The position numbers were made by a program, and so were the translations under genes. A stretch of 33,758 bases of DNA from Verrucomicrobiota bacterium (GTDB lineage: Bacteria; Verrucomicrobiota; Verrucomicrobiia; Verrucomicrobiales; DEV007), in the NCBI GenBank assembly GCA_024277195.1, contig JAJRVS010000350.1, positions 1-33,758 of the forward strand. The letters are read 5' to 3'. Under the pieces are notes generated by a model. It ran no database searches. It was not told the origin of the DNA and saw nothing but the letters and a program-made list of their open reading frames with translations. This document shows positions 16,385 to 23,728 of this stretch, in pieces; position 1 is the stretch's first letter, and every line of letters starts with the position of its first letter.

Positions 16385-17421
16385 TTGGAGGGTTTCAGTT
16401 TTTTCGCTGTAGCATGAATTTTTTGCTCAAGAGCGATGATCATTTTATCCCACTCCGCCATTTCCGGAGGATAGGAAATCACTCCAAAAGGATCCCGGCG
16501 GCGGCCATAGACATATTCGCCATTGATCGGTCGCCAGCGAAAAAAGAACTGTTTGTTTTTCTCCACAATCAGTTTGCGCATTTCTTCGAACTGGTCTGAC
16601 CAAGGATCCGTTATACCTAAGCCAGTCGCCAAAGCCTCTGCGATGATTTTCTGCCCGTGGGCATTCAACTGCGAACCATCAATAGTCAGCGGCTTGCCCT
16701 GTGACGTTTTCATCTGGCTCACGCTCGGGGCAAACAAATCAACAAAGCGCAGCTCATTCTTTTCCGCAATCTCCCCAATCCGCTGGACGTAGATTTCAAG
16801 GCTCTTATTTTGTCGACTAGGATCCGGATAAGGAGCTCCGCGATTTTCCTGGGCTATCGGCGAAACTAAAATCAAGCGCGGCGACGTTTTGCCATTGAAT
16901 TTCTTCTCCGACAAATGATCAATCAACACTTGGTAATTAGCCGCAAACTTAGCCAGCCCCGCTTTACCCTTGAATGCTTCATTAGCCCCAAAACACAGCA
17001 AAATCGTATCCGCTTGCTGCGCTTGCAAATGAGCCATCAAAGTTTGATGGTCGGCATCCGATTCAAAAGAAAAACCGTAACCCGGATCTGGATCATCCTT
17101 CACGCCGGTTCCAGCAGAAATCACAAAGTTATAGGGTCGCGGCATCAACGCCACCTCATCTCCAGCCCAGGCCATATTACGCACAATCAAATCGTGCTCG
17201 CTTTCATGCTGTGACAGTAGCGCTTCAAAATAACCAAAATACTGCAGGCGTTCGGCAAAAGTGCCACCTAGCAGAATCACTCTCTCTCCTTTGCTCGAGC
17301 CGAAGGAAGAATCCGCAGCAGTTGAGGAAAACAAAAAGAGCGCAGAAGATATCAACAGGCTGGCTAAAACCAAGGCAAACTGCCGACGCTGCCGAAACCG
17401 GCTTTTACTTGAGGGGGTCAT
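16381..17421 (-). CDS. SGNH/GDSL-hydrolase-like exported protein, catalytic residues apparently changed
   Basis: 346 aa. The N-terminus is basic with a hydrophobic segment (about 17-36, FALVLASLLISSALFLFSS), so it is exported. The SGNH fold is suggested by ILLGGTFAERL (block I, about 49-59), RNMAWAGDE (about 81-89), LCFGANEAF (about 142-150, the Asn block), RLILVSPIA (about 182-190) and DGSQLNAHG (248-256). In block I a threonine (Thr54) stands where the nucleophilic serine is expected. In the last block the usual D-x-x-H reads D248-G-S-Q251. The protein may therefore be non-hydrolytic or use other residues. Genes of this kind are often found beside PVC-type dehydrogenases (from memory), and here the pair is translationally coupled. 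The substrate is unknown. Confidence 0.78.
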   Translation of the reverse strand: MTPSSKSRFRQRRQFALVLASLLISSALFLFSSTAADSSFGSSKGERVILLGGTFAERLQYFGYFEALLSQHESEHDLIVRNMAWAGDEVALMPRPYNFVISAGTGVKDDPDPGYGFSFESDADHQTLMAHLQAQQADTILLCFGANEAFKGKAGLAKFAANYQVLIDHLSEKKFNGKTSPRLILVSPIAQENRGAPYPDPSRQNKSLEIYVQRIGEIAEKNELRFVDLFAPSVSQMKTSQGKPLTIDGSQLNAHGQKIIAEALATGLGITDPWSDQFEEMRKLIVEKNKQFFFRWRPINGEYVYGRRRDPFGVISYPPEMAEWDKMIIALEQKIHATAKKLKPSK

Positions 17422-17428
17422 TGTATTG

Positions 17429-17442
17429 ATAGTAAATACTAT
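17429..17442. promoter_or_regulatory. Palindrome just upstream of the SGNH-like gene
   Basis: ATAGTA at 17429-17434 and TACTAT at 17437-17442 form a perfect 6-base inverted repeat with a 2-base spacer, seven bases before the start codon. It sits where a -10 region or operator would be. No matching -35 box is obvious. A regulatory role is an inference. Confidence 0.35.
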
Positions 17443-17472
17443 TGGATCATTCTAGTCCCGCTTTGTTCAAAC

Positions 17473-17504
17473 AAAAAAGCCCGCCCGAATTTCTCAGGCG
17501 AGCC
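17473..17504 (-). terminator. Rho-independent terminator of the trypsin-fold gene
   Basis: Read on the minus strand, a GC-rich stem formed by 17497-17504 and 17479-17486 (GGCTCGCC with GGGCGGGC, one G-T pair) is followed by six T residues (17473-17478). It lies 38 bases after the stop of the gene at 17543. It also separates that gene from the SGNH-like gene, which starts at 17421. Confidence 0.8.
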
Positions 17505-17542
17505 GATATAGAGATGGCACGAAGCCCTTAAAACCGCAGCAG

Positions 17543-18391
17543 CTACTTACCCGAAGTCGCTTTCTCCATCGCCAGATTGGCCATGACCTGAATCGAACCT
17601 GCTGACAACGTCCCCAAAATACCCGAGCGTTTGCCGTCCACAATGCGCTCCAGAGTCACTCCGATCGGACTGCCACCCAAAGTAAACACCGGGATACCCT
17701 GAGCCGTGCCTGCAGTAGTGACGTAATAGGTGCGGTCACCTTTAAACACGCCAGTGATATGACCCATGATCACCGTTGGCATATAGCTATAAACCGCCGA
17801 TGACCGGGACAGACCCACCACATTGTCCGCAGCTTTAGCAGTAGTGGCAAATTTGGAAAGATCCACGGCAGTGAATGTTTTACCTAATTTTTTAGCGGCG
17901 GCCGCATCTGGCAAAACAAAAGCCAGATCGATCTCAGGACGTTGAGCGATCACCCGGCCAGGCAGCACCACCGCATCTCCGTAGCTGATTTCCACTTTAG
18001 AAAACTCACTCTTGGCCGAGGCCACCGTCACGATCTTCGGCTTGCCGTCTTTACCTTGAAGGCGCACCTTTTGCTGCACCAAACCCACACTCGCGTCCAA
18101 TGCACTGTTGGAGCATACGATCAAGCCATTTGGGAAAACCGTGGTGCCGAGCGTTCTGCGCTGCTGGGTTTTAGTCGGCAAAGGATCTCCGTCCGTGGTC
18201 GTGACCACCTTGCTCTCTGCTGTCACCACCACCAGAGCCCCCTTGTATTTATCCATCAGGGATCTCGCCGCATCATTCACCTCTTTTTGCGCGGATGCCT
18301 GATGGGGCAAAGCAAAAGCGAATGCGATTGAAAATAAAGCAGCTGCCTTGATAAGACCGCCAACTGAAAACGAAGGACTATTTTGTAACAT
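17543..18391 (-). CDS. Exported trypsin-fold protein, likely inactive protease
   Basis: 282 aa with a signal peptide (about 1-34, ending ASA). The pattern resembles S1/DegP-type proteases. GTTVFPNGLIVCSNSALD (82-99) corresponds to the strand-turn that normally ends in the catalytic His; here Ser96 stands at that place. IDLAFVLPD (154-162) matches the Asp region with Asp155 kept. TTAGTAQGIPVFTLGGSPIG (226-244) matches the GNSGGP region with Gln231 at the catalytic serine position. Two of three triad residues therefore seem lost, and it is better viewed as a binding protein. This alignment was made by eye. It is a monocistronic gene between two intrinsic terminators. No partner is evident. Confidence 0.6.
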   Translation of the reverse strand: MLQNSPSFSVGGLIKAAALFSIAFAFALPHQASAQKEVNDAARSLMDKYKGALVVVTAESKVVTTTDGDPLPTKTQQRRTLGTTVFPNGLIVCSNSALDASVGLVQQKVRLQGKDGKPKIVTVASAKSEFSKVEISYGDAVVLPGRVIAQRPEIDLAFVLPDAAAAKKLGKTFTAVDLSKFATTAKAADNVVGLSRSSAVYSYMPTVIMGHITGVFKGDRTYYVTTAGTAQGIPVFTLGGSPIGVTLERIVDGKRSGILGTLSAGSIQVMANLAMEKATSGK

Positions 18392-18518
18392 TGATCCGAA
18401 TAGGTTGAGTATGAGAGAAAATTAGCAGAAAGAAGGCATGTTATAACGGGTTCCCCCAGCCTTCCAAAGCTTTTTTGTTATTAAAACGGGTTTTGTGACG
18501 AAAATCCGCTCATTAAGC

Positions 18519-18558
18519 AAAAAAAAGCCCTCGAACTCGGTTTCCCAAGCATGAGAGC
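18519..18558 (-). terminator. Rho-independent terminator after rpsD
   Basis: On the minus strand, an outer stem from 18553-18558 with 18527-18532 (GCTCTC with GAGGGC) encloses an inner stem CTTGG/CCGAG with a GAAA loop. It is followed by eight T residues (18519-18526). It lies about 60 bases downstream of the rpsD stop and ends the ribosomal cluster, so no rpoA follows. Confidence 0.8.
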
Positions 18559-18620
18559 TCTTGTTTTGCCCATCCTTGCCTTCGCTTTTACAAAGACACG
18601 GTGGGCGCGGTTTTTAGAGA

Positions 18621-19235
18621 TTAACGGGAATACAACTCAACCACCAACTGCTCGTTGACCATTGGGTCGATTTCGTCACGCTCAGGTGCCCGGTTTACGG
18701 TTCCCCTGATCGCGTCGCGATCCATGGTCAACCACTCGGATTCAGGACGTGCCTGGGTAGAATCCAACAAACGCATCGCCAATTGACGTGAACGATTACC
18801 TTCGCTAACGGTGACCACATCACCCGATTTGCACTGGTAAGAAGGAATATCCACTTTCTGGCCATTCACCAGAATGTGACCGTGATTAACAAACTGTCTC
18901 GACGCACGACGAGTCGTTCCCATTCCAAAACGGAAAACAATATTGTCCAAACGCATCTCCAACAATTCCAGCAAAAGCAAACCCGTCACTCCACGGCGAC
19001 GTTGAGCTTCAGCAAAATAACGACGGAATTGTTTTTCCATCACACCATACTGAAAACGCAGTTTCTGCTTTTCAGCCAGGGCGACCGAGTAATCCGATTG
19101 TTTGCGACGACGTCCACCACGGGGTCCGTGCTGTCCGGGGCCGTAAGGGCGACGTTCCAACGCCTTTGAAGGGCCGAACAAAGGCACTCCAAAACGGCGG
19201 TTGATTCTTTCAATGGGTCCAGTGTATCTAGCCAT
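18621..19235 (-). CDS. rpsD: 30S ribosomal protein S4
   Basis: 204 aa. It starts MARYTGPIERINRRFG and contains the S4 RNA-binding domain (about residues 95-160) with RLDNIVFRFGMGTTRRASRQ and the following VNHGHILVNGQKVDIPSY segment. It ends in the usual VVELYSR. The N-terminal region lacks the four zinc cysteines, so it is the zinc-free form. S4 is an early 16S rRNA-binding assembly protein and often the translational regulator of its operon (known from E. coli). It is the last gene of the ribosomal cluster here: a terminator follows, and rpoA and rplQ, which usually come next, are absent. Confidence 0.98.
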   Translation of the reverse strand: MARYTGPIERINRRFGVPLFGPSKALERRPYGPGQHGPRGGRRRKQSDYSVALAEKQKLRFQYGVMEKQFRRYFAEAQRRRGVTGLLLLELLEMRLDNIVFRFGMGTTRRASRQFVNHGHILVNGQKVDIPSYQCKSGDVVTVSEGNRSRQLAMRLLDSTQARPESEWLTMDRDAIRGTVNRAPERDEIDPMVNEQLVVELYSR

Positions 19236-19279
19236 GAGTCTTAATTAGAAAAAATTAATATGAAATGTGATATGAAACC

Positions 19280-19888
19280 CTACACACGACGTGCTTTAGG
19301 TGGGCGACAGCCGTTATGTGGCACCGGAGTGACATCCGTAATCTTGGTGATTTCCACCCCGATCGCCTGAACCGCACGAACCGCAGATTCGCGACCGACA
19401 CCAGGTCCTTTAACCCGCACTTCAGCCTGCTTCAGGCCGTGGCTCATTGCCTGGCGCAGAGCGTCCTGACAAACCAACTGACCCGCGTAAGCGGTGCTTT
19501 TTCTCGATCCACGGAAACCCAGTTTGCCCGAGCTCGACCAACCCAGAGAGTTGCCCTTTTGGTCAGTGATCGTCACGATCGTATTGTTAAAAGTCGCCCG
19601 CACATGAACAATACCCGAGTGCACGTTCTTGCTGCTCTTAGATTTAAGGATCTTCGGTGCATCCGCTTCGCTAGGATCCAACTCCAGGAAAATATCCGCA
19701 GCGGTCTTTTCCTTTTTAGGCTCCTCAGCGACTGGCGCTTGAGTTGCTGCCGGTTTTTCCTCTGCTTTTTCAGCAGGTGCTTTCTCTGCTTTCTCAGCAG
19801 GTGCCGCTGCTGGCGCTTCTTTTGCTTCGACAGCTTTCTCTGCAGCGTCTTTCACCACTTCCTCTTCCTTTTCTGATTCTTCAGCCAT
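19280..19888 (-). CDS. rpsK: 30S ribosomal protein S11 with long acidic N-terminal extension
   Basis: 202 aa, against about 130 in most bacteria. The conserved S11 core runs from about residue 86 ([20 protein letters not shown]) to the [12 protein letters not shown] end. The first 85 residues are low-complexity and rich in Glu, Lys, Ala and Pro with [12 protein letters not shown]-type repeats, and lie in the same open frame. No internal ATG near the core offers an alternative start, since the stretch before KNVHSG has no Met or plain start with a ribosome binding site that I can see; this supports the extension being translated. S11 sits on the 30S platform. The extension probably stays disordered on the ribosome surface. 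It lies 37 bases after rpsM and 44 bases before rpsD. Confidence 0.96.
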   Translation of the reverse strand: MAEESEKEEEVVKDAAEKAVEAKEAPAAAPAEKAEKAPAEKAEEKPAATQAPVAEEPKKEKTAADIFLELDPSEADAPKILKSKSSKNVHSGIVHVRATFNNTIVTITDQKGNSLGWSSSGKLGFRGSRKSTAYAGQLVCQDALRQAMSHGLKQAEVRVKGPGVGRESAVRAVQAIGVEITKITDVTPVPHNGCRPPKARRV

Positions 19889-19925
19889 AATAGATGATCT
19901 TTCTCTGGTCTATAAAATTGCCCGA

Positions 19926-20324
19926 CTACTTAGCGCGCACCACACCAACCGTTCTACGTTTGCCCTTACGGGTACGACTGTTGGTTGAAGTTCTCTGTCC
20001 ACGCACTGGCAAGCCTTTACGGTGACGGATGCCCCGGTAACAGTTGATCGAAGCGATACGCTTCATGTGTCCCTGCAGCTCCCGGCGCAAGTCACCCTCG
20101 ATGAGCAATTTACCGCCTTCACAATTGAGCGTTTCGCTCTCAGTGATCACATGAGCGATTTTGCTGATCTGCTCATCGCTCAATTCTCCGGTGCGAATGC
20201 CTGGTTCAACACCAGCCTGCTCCAAAATTCTTTTCGCCGTTGTCGGGCCAATGCCATAGACGTAAGGCAATGATGCCTCAATCCGTTTTTCGTTTGGTAT
20301 TTCTACTCCTAGCAATCTTGCCAT
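19926..20324 (-). CDS. rpsM: 30S ribosomal protein S13
   Basis: 132 aa. Starts MARLLGVEIPNEKRIEASL. The helix-turn motif YVYGIGPTTAKRIL (about 22-35) is present, and the basic C-terminal tail GQRTSTNSRTRKGKRRTVG is typical of S13. It binds 16S rRNA in the 30S head and contacts the P-site tRNA through that tail. It follows rpmJ by 53 bases in the usual rpmJ-rpsM-rpsK-rpsD order. Confidence 0.98.
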   Translation of the reverse strand: MARLLGVEIPNEKRIEASLPYVYGIGPTTAKRILEQAGVEPGIRTGELSDEQISKIAHVITESETLNCEGGKLLIEGDLRRELQGHMKRIASINCYRGIRHRKGLPVRGQRTSTNSRTRKGKRRTVGVVRAK

Positions 20325-20377
20325 TGTATTTCTATGCCTCCTGGGATGGTAATTCGTTAAATAAAAACTTACTAAAA

Positions 20378-20491
20378 TTATCCCTGACGCTGCTTGTGGC
20401 GCGGGTTGCTACAAATAACACGCACAATGCCGTGTCTGCGAATGATCCGGCATTCGGTGCACATACGTTTTACAGATGGTCTGACTTTCAT
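20378..20491 (-). CDS. rpmJ: 50S ribosomal protein L36
   Basis: 37 aa, read from ATG at 20491 to the TAA at 20378. The sequence begins [19 protein letters not shown] and ends NPRHKQRQG. The zinc ligands Cys11, Cys14, Cys27 and His32 are all present, so it is the zinc-binding form of L36. It is the first surviving gene of the ribosomal block downstream of the inserted nos island, and needs its own promoter or read-through from the 20492-20784 region. Confidence 0.97.
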   Translation of the reverse strand: MKVRPSVKRMCTECRIIRRHGIVRVICSNPRHKQRQG

Positions 20492-20784
20492 AGTTTTGTT
20501 TGGTGATTTTCCCTGGCCTTCTAGCTGCTCACTCGTGTGAACCGGTTCAATGCTTGATTCAAAATCCTAGCATCTGAAGTCCTTTCCAGCCGTAGCAAAT
20601 ACGGCGGGAGGGAATCTGTATCACAACTTTGCCAAGAGGCAAGCTGTGTTTCCTCTTCAAATGACTGATTTTTATAAATTCTCACCAAATCAAGCTTTTT
20701 GAGCGTATTTTCTATTTGAAACCAGCTATTTTTTTAAAAAATGTATTCAAACAACCGTGACTTCAAGGGAACTCTAATGACTCG
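20492..20784. other. Intergenic region between vapC and rpmJ, must supply rpmJ transcription
   Basis: About 290 bases without a gene. Two hairpins are visible. GCCGTA at 20589-20594 pairs with TACGGC at 20600-20605 (5-base loop). TTGCC at 20629-20633 pairs with GGCAA at 20638-20642 (4-base loop). I could not find a convincing -35/-10 pair on the minus strand. No tRNA and no T-tract terminator is seen. The region should hold the promoter for rpmJ-rpsM-rpsK-rpsD, because vapBC upstream on this strand is a separate toxin-antitoxin unit. Confidence 0.4.
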
Positions 20785-21198
20785 TCACAAGCCCGACTCT
20801 CTCGATCTCCAATTCTCCAACAACAAACCCTCTACCCTTGTGAACTCTTTCACATGATCGGTGACCCATACTAGACTTAGAGCCAGAGCATGGCCAGCCA
20901 ACAGCGTATCATAAGCTCCTATTTTCCTTCCATCAGCTTCCAAATTCACACGAATCCTGGCAGCCGCCTTCGCCGCGTTCACGTTCCACGAAAGCACGTT
21001 CAAAGTATCGCACAGCAACCTTACTTTCTGCAGCTCAGCTTGCGGATCCCTTGATTTATGTGCCCCCGCTTCAAGCTCGAACAACGACACGGTGGAAATC
21101 GCACAGTCGTCAGGCGACATCGATCTGAGCCGGGCGATCACTTCCTCCCGACCCCGCATAACATCGATGCACACATTGGTATCAAGCAAATACCTCAT
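20785..21198 (-). CDS. vapC: VapC-type PIN-domain toxin
   Basis: 137 aa. PIN domain with the expected acidic residues Asp6 (LLDTN), Glu41 (LFELEAGA), Asp97 ([11 protein letters not shown]) and Asp114 (WVTDH), which bind Mg/Mn in this RNase fold. VapC toxins cut tRNA or rRNA when free of VapB (family knowledge). It overlaps the stop of the upstream vapB by four bases. It lies on the same strand as the ribosomal genes, between them and nosZ, and may stabilise the inserted segment. Confidence 0.92.
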   Translation of the reverse strand: MRYLLDTNVCIDVMRGREEVIARLRSMSPDDCAISTVSLFELEAGAHKSRDPQAELQKVRLLCDTLNVLSWNVNAAKAAARIRVNLEADGRKIGAYDTLLAGHALALSLVWVTDHVKEFTRVEGLLLENWRSRESGL

Positions 21199-21434
21199 TT
21201 CCGGATGTTATCATTCGCAACGATATCAGGGGTGACCGGCTGTTCAGGTCGCTCGAAGCCCTCGGCAACCCGTATCTCTTCAAAAAAACCCTCCGGCCAC
21301 TCCCGTTTGGCAACAGGCTCCAACATAACCACCCCACCCTCTCGCCGAATCTCTACCTCACTGCCCTGAAAACGAAACTCCTTCGGAAGCCGAACGGCCT
21401 GCGAACGCCCATTCATAAATAATTTAGCTTTCAT
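21195..21434 (-). CDS. vapB: VapB-type antitoxin (AbrB/SpoVT fold)
   Basis: 79 aa from ATG at 21434. A longer reading from 21518 is possible in the same frame but would start upstream of the promoter, so it is not used. [20 protein letters not shown] followed by [14 protein letters not shown] is the swapped-hairpin AbrB-type DNA-binding domain of VapB. The C-terminal part ([15 protein letters not shown]) fits the toxin-binding tail. It is translated just ahead of vapC with a four-base overlap and probably represses its own promoter. Confidence 0.9.
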   Translation of the reverse strand: MKAKLFMNGRSQAVRLPKEFRFQGSEVEIRREGGVVMLEPVAKREWPEGFFEEIRVAEGFERPEQPVTPDIVANDNIRK

Positions 21435-21470
21435 GGATGATAGTATATACCGTATATACCATTTACTCAA
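21435..21470 (-). promoter_or_regulatory. vapBC promoter with tandem palindromic operator
   Basis: On the minus strand -35 TTGAGT (21465-21470), a 17-base spacer and -10 TATACT (21442-21447) are visible. Two copies of the self-complementary octamer GTATATAC, at 21443-21450 and 21452-21459, cover the spacer and the -10 box. This is a classic place for VapB repression. The -10 box ends only seven bases before the ATG, so the transcript would start at or next to the start codon. Confidence 0.7.
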
Positions 21471-21785
21471 CTGTTTTGAAAGGTGCTCAGAATGCCTCAC
21501 TGCATTTATGCACCCCAACTGGTTTTATTTTAAAATCAGTCATCGTGCCACCGTATTTCTCCACTCAAGCCGCAACCCGTTTTAGCATAGGGGCGATGAA
21601 TCTAAAGGCCTCGACAATTACATCTCCATGAATTCCCAAACCTAGCGGAAAAAAGTGGCAGATCTTCGGCTTTTTTTCACAGCTTGATGCAACCTCACCC
21701 CCCCCCGGTGCGTAACTCTACTGAAGCCCCGTCCCATGACGGATCGCGATTATCAGTATTGACACAAGCAACCAATTAGAAGGCA
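21471..21785 (+). promoter_or_regulatory. Upstream region of the nos operon
   Basis: About 315 bases between vapB and nosZ. Seen here: a weak hairpin (AGCGGAA at 21644-21650 with TTCGGCT at 21665-21671, one mismatch) followed by seven T; a run of nine C at 21698-21706; and a good ribosome binding site AGAAGG at 21778-21783 just before the nosZ ATG at 21786. No convincing FNR/DNR box (TTGAT-N4-ATCAA) was found. TTGAC at 21759-21763 is at best half a site. The nos promoter must lie here, but I cannot point to it. Confidence 0.45.
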
Positions 21786-23681
21786 ATGAAATCATCATCA
21801 AAGGATAAACAAAGCAATCTGGATCAGGCACTGGATCGCCGAAAATTTCTCACCGGAGTCTCACTGGCCGGAGGTGGGGCGGCTCTAGGCGCCATGACTG
21901 GCTGCAATGGCGGCGGCAGCACCGAAAAAAATAGCAAAAATGCCGACACGGCCAAACCACACGCGAACAAAGCTGAGGTGGCTCCGGGAAAATTGGACGA
22001 CTACTACGGCTTTTGGAGCGGTGGACAATCAGGAGAAATTCGCATCCTCGGCATCCCCTCGATGCGGGAGCTAAAACGCATTCCAGTCTTCAACCGCGAT
22101 GCCGCCACCGGATGGGGTGCCACCGATTTCTCCAAGCAACTGCTCAAGGGCTCTCAGTCAGGCGACACTCACCATGTTCACCTATCCTATGACAAAGGCA
22201 CCTATGATGGGCGTTATGTCTTTGTTAATGACAAGTCCCAGGCACGCCTGGCTCGGGTGAACATCAAAACAATGGAGACCGACAAGATCGTCGATATCCC
22301 AAACGCCCAGGGCACTCACGGAATTTTTCCCCAGCGACACAAAACCGGGCTGGTATTCTGCAATTCCGAATTTCGCACGCCGTTGCCCAACGACGGGCGC
22401 GACCTCGACGACCCAAAAAAATACGCTGCCTTGCATACCGCCATCGACGGCGAGACCATGGAGGTTAAGTGGCAGGTCATGATCGAGGGCAATCTCGATC
22501 TTTGTGCTACTGACTACAAGGGCCTCTATTCATTTGCCACCTGCTACAACTCCGAAGGAGCGGTCACGCTGGAGGGCATGATGGCCAACGATCAGGACTA
22601 TTGTTATGTTTTTAACCTCGCCAATATCGAAAAAGCTGTGAAGGGTGGCAAAGGCATAACTTTAGGTGATTCGCCGGTGCCAGTGATCGATGCTCGTGGC
22701 GAGAACAGCAAATTCGTGACCCGTGTTCCAGTGCCCAAAAGCCCCCATGGGGTAAACATTGATCCCACAGGGAAATACGCAATCTGCTCGGGCAAACTCT
22801 CTCCGACTTGTAGCGTCATAGCTATCGACAAGCTAGCTGAGGTATTCTCCGGCAAGATCAAACCCCGCGATTCCGTAGTAGCTGAGCCGGAAGTAGGCCT
22901 CGGACCGCTGCACACAGCCTTCGACGGTAAGGGCAATGCCTACACCTCGATCTTCCTCGACTCGGTGATGACAAAATGGAATATCGCAGACGCACTCAAA
23001 CAGTTCAAGGGGGAGGACGTGAACCCCATCCTTCAGAAAATCGATGTCCACTACCAGGTGGGGCATACCAACGCCTCGATGAGCGAGACTAAAGATGCTG
23101 ACGGCAAATGGCTGGTGGCTCTGTGCAAATTCTCGAAGGATCGCTTTCTCAATGTCGGGTGCCTGCACCCCGAGAACGACCAGTTGTTCGATATCTCCGG
23201 CGAAAAGATGAAGCTTGTTCACGATGGACCAACCTTCCCAGAACCGCATGATGCCGTCATCGTCAAGAGCGACCTGATCCATCCCACTAGCATCCAACCC
23301 CGCACTGATGAGCGCTTCAAAATGTACTCTGATTGGGCCAAAGAGGACGGTGTGGATTTAATGAAAGACAACAAGGTAATCGCCAAAGGCCCCGGCAAAG
23401 TTCGGGTCTACATGACTTCGATGGCACCAAAATTCGGTATGACCGAGTTTCAGGTGAAATCGGGAGATCAGGTGCAGGTGATCATCACCAATCAGGACAA
23501 TGTTGAGGATCTGAGTCACGGATTTTGCGTTCCTCAACACGATGTGAACTTCTTGGTTAATGCTCAGGACACACAGAGCTATACCTTCGTGGCCGGTAAA
23601 CCAGGTCTTTATTGGTACTATTGCCCTTGGTTCTGTCATGCGCTGCACCTTGAAATGCGCGGACGCATGATGGTCAGCTGA
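21786..23681 (+). CDS. nosZ: Nitrous oxide reductase, clade I-like
   Basis: 631 aa. Reduces N2O to N2 in the periplasm with two copper centres. The N-terminus has a twin-arginine motif (DRRKFLTG, 17-24), which is the clade I export route. The seven CuZ histidines are all present: His129 and His130 (DTHHVH), His178, His321, His376, His427 and His488. The CuA ligands are His578, Cys613, Trp615, Cys617, His621 and Met624 (WYYCPWFCHALHLEM). The propeller region reads closely like Pseudomonas stutzeri NosZ as I recall it (AGKLSPTCS-like and VRVYMTSMAP stretches). Just after the Tat hydrophobic region, residues AMTGC (36-40) could be a lipobox, giving a membrane-tethered enzyme. It is followed by nosR, not preceded by it, which is unusual for clade I operons. 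Confidence 0.97.
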   Translation: MKSSSKDKQSNLDQALDRRKFLTGVSLAGGGAALGAMTGCNGGGSTEKNSKNADTAKPHANKAEVAPGKLDDYYGFWSGGQSGEIRILGIPSMRELKRIPVFNRDAATGWGATDFSKQLLKGSQSGDTHHVHLSYDKGTYDGRYVFVNDKSQARLARVNIKTMETDKIVDIPNAQGTHGIFPQRHKTGLVFCNSEFRTPLPNDGRDLDDPKKYAALHTAIDGETMEVKWQVMIEGNLDLCATDYKGLYSFATCYNSEGAVTLEGMMANDQDYCYVFNLANIEKAVKGGKGITLGDSPVPVIDARGENSKFVTRVPVPKSPHGVNIDPTGKYAICSGKLSPTCSVIAIDKLAEVFSGKIKPRDSVVAEPEVGLGPLHTAFDGKGNAYTSIFLDSVMTKWNIADALKQFKGEDVNPILQKIDVHYQVGHTNASMSETKDADGKWLVALCKFSKDRFLNVGCLHPENDQLFDISGEKMKLVHDGPTFPEPHDAVIVKSDLIHPTSIQPRTDERFKMYSDWAKEDGVDLMKDNKVIAKGPGKVRVYMTSMAPKFGMTEFQVKSGDQVQVIITNQDNVEDLSHGFCVPQHDVNFLVNAQDTQSYTFVAGKPGLYWYYCPWFCHALHLEMRGRMMVS

Positions 23682-23728
23682 CCCTGCATGCCTTTGCCAG
23701 GAGAAAGAACCATTACAACCGTTCCACC

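Noticed and set aside
19237-19876. Plus-strand open frame of 186 codons antisense to rpsK
   Set aside because: It arises from the repetitive Glu/Lys/Ala coding of the S11 extension and has no independent signal.
20492-20784. tRNA or small RNA gene upstream of rpmJ
   Set aside because: Hairpins are short, no cloverleaf, no CCA end, no terminator; nothing beyond an intergenic region can be supported.
21751-21775. Possible FNR/DNR box upstream of nosZ
   Set aside because: Only a TTGAC half-site with a poor partner (AGCAA) and wrong spacing; not enough to call.
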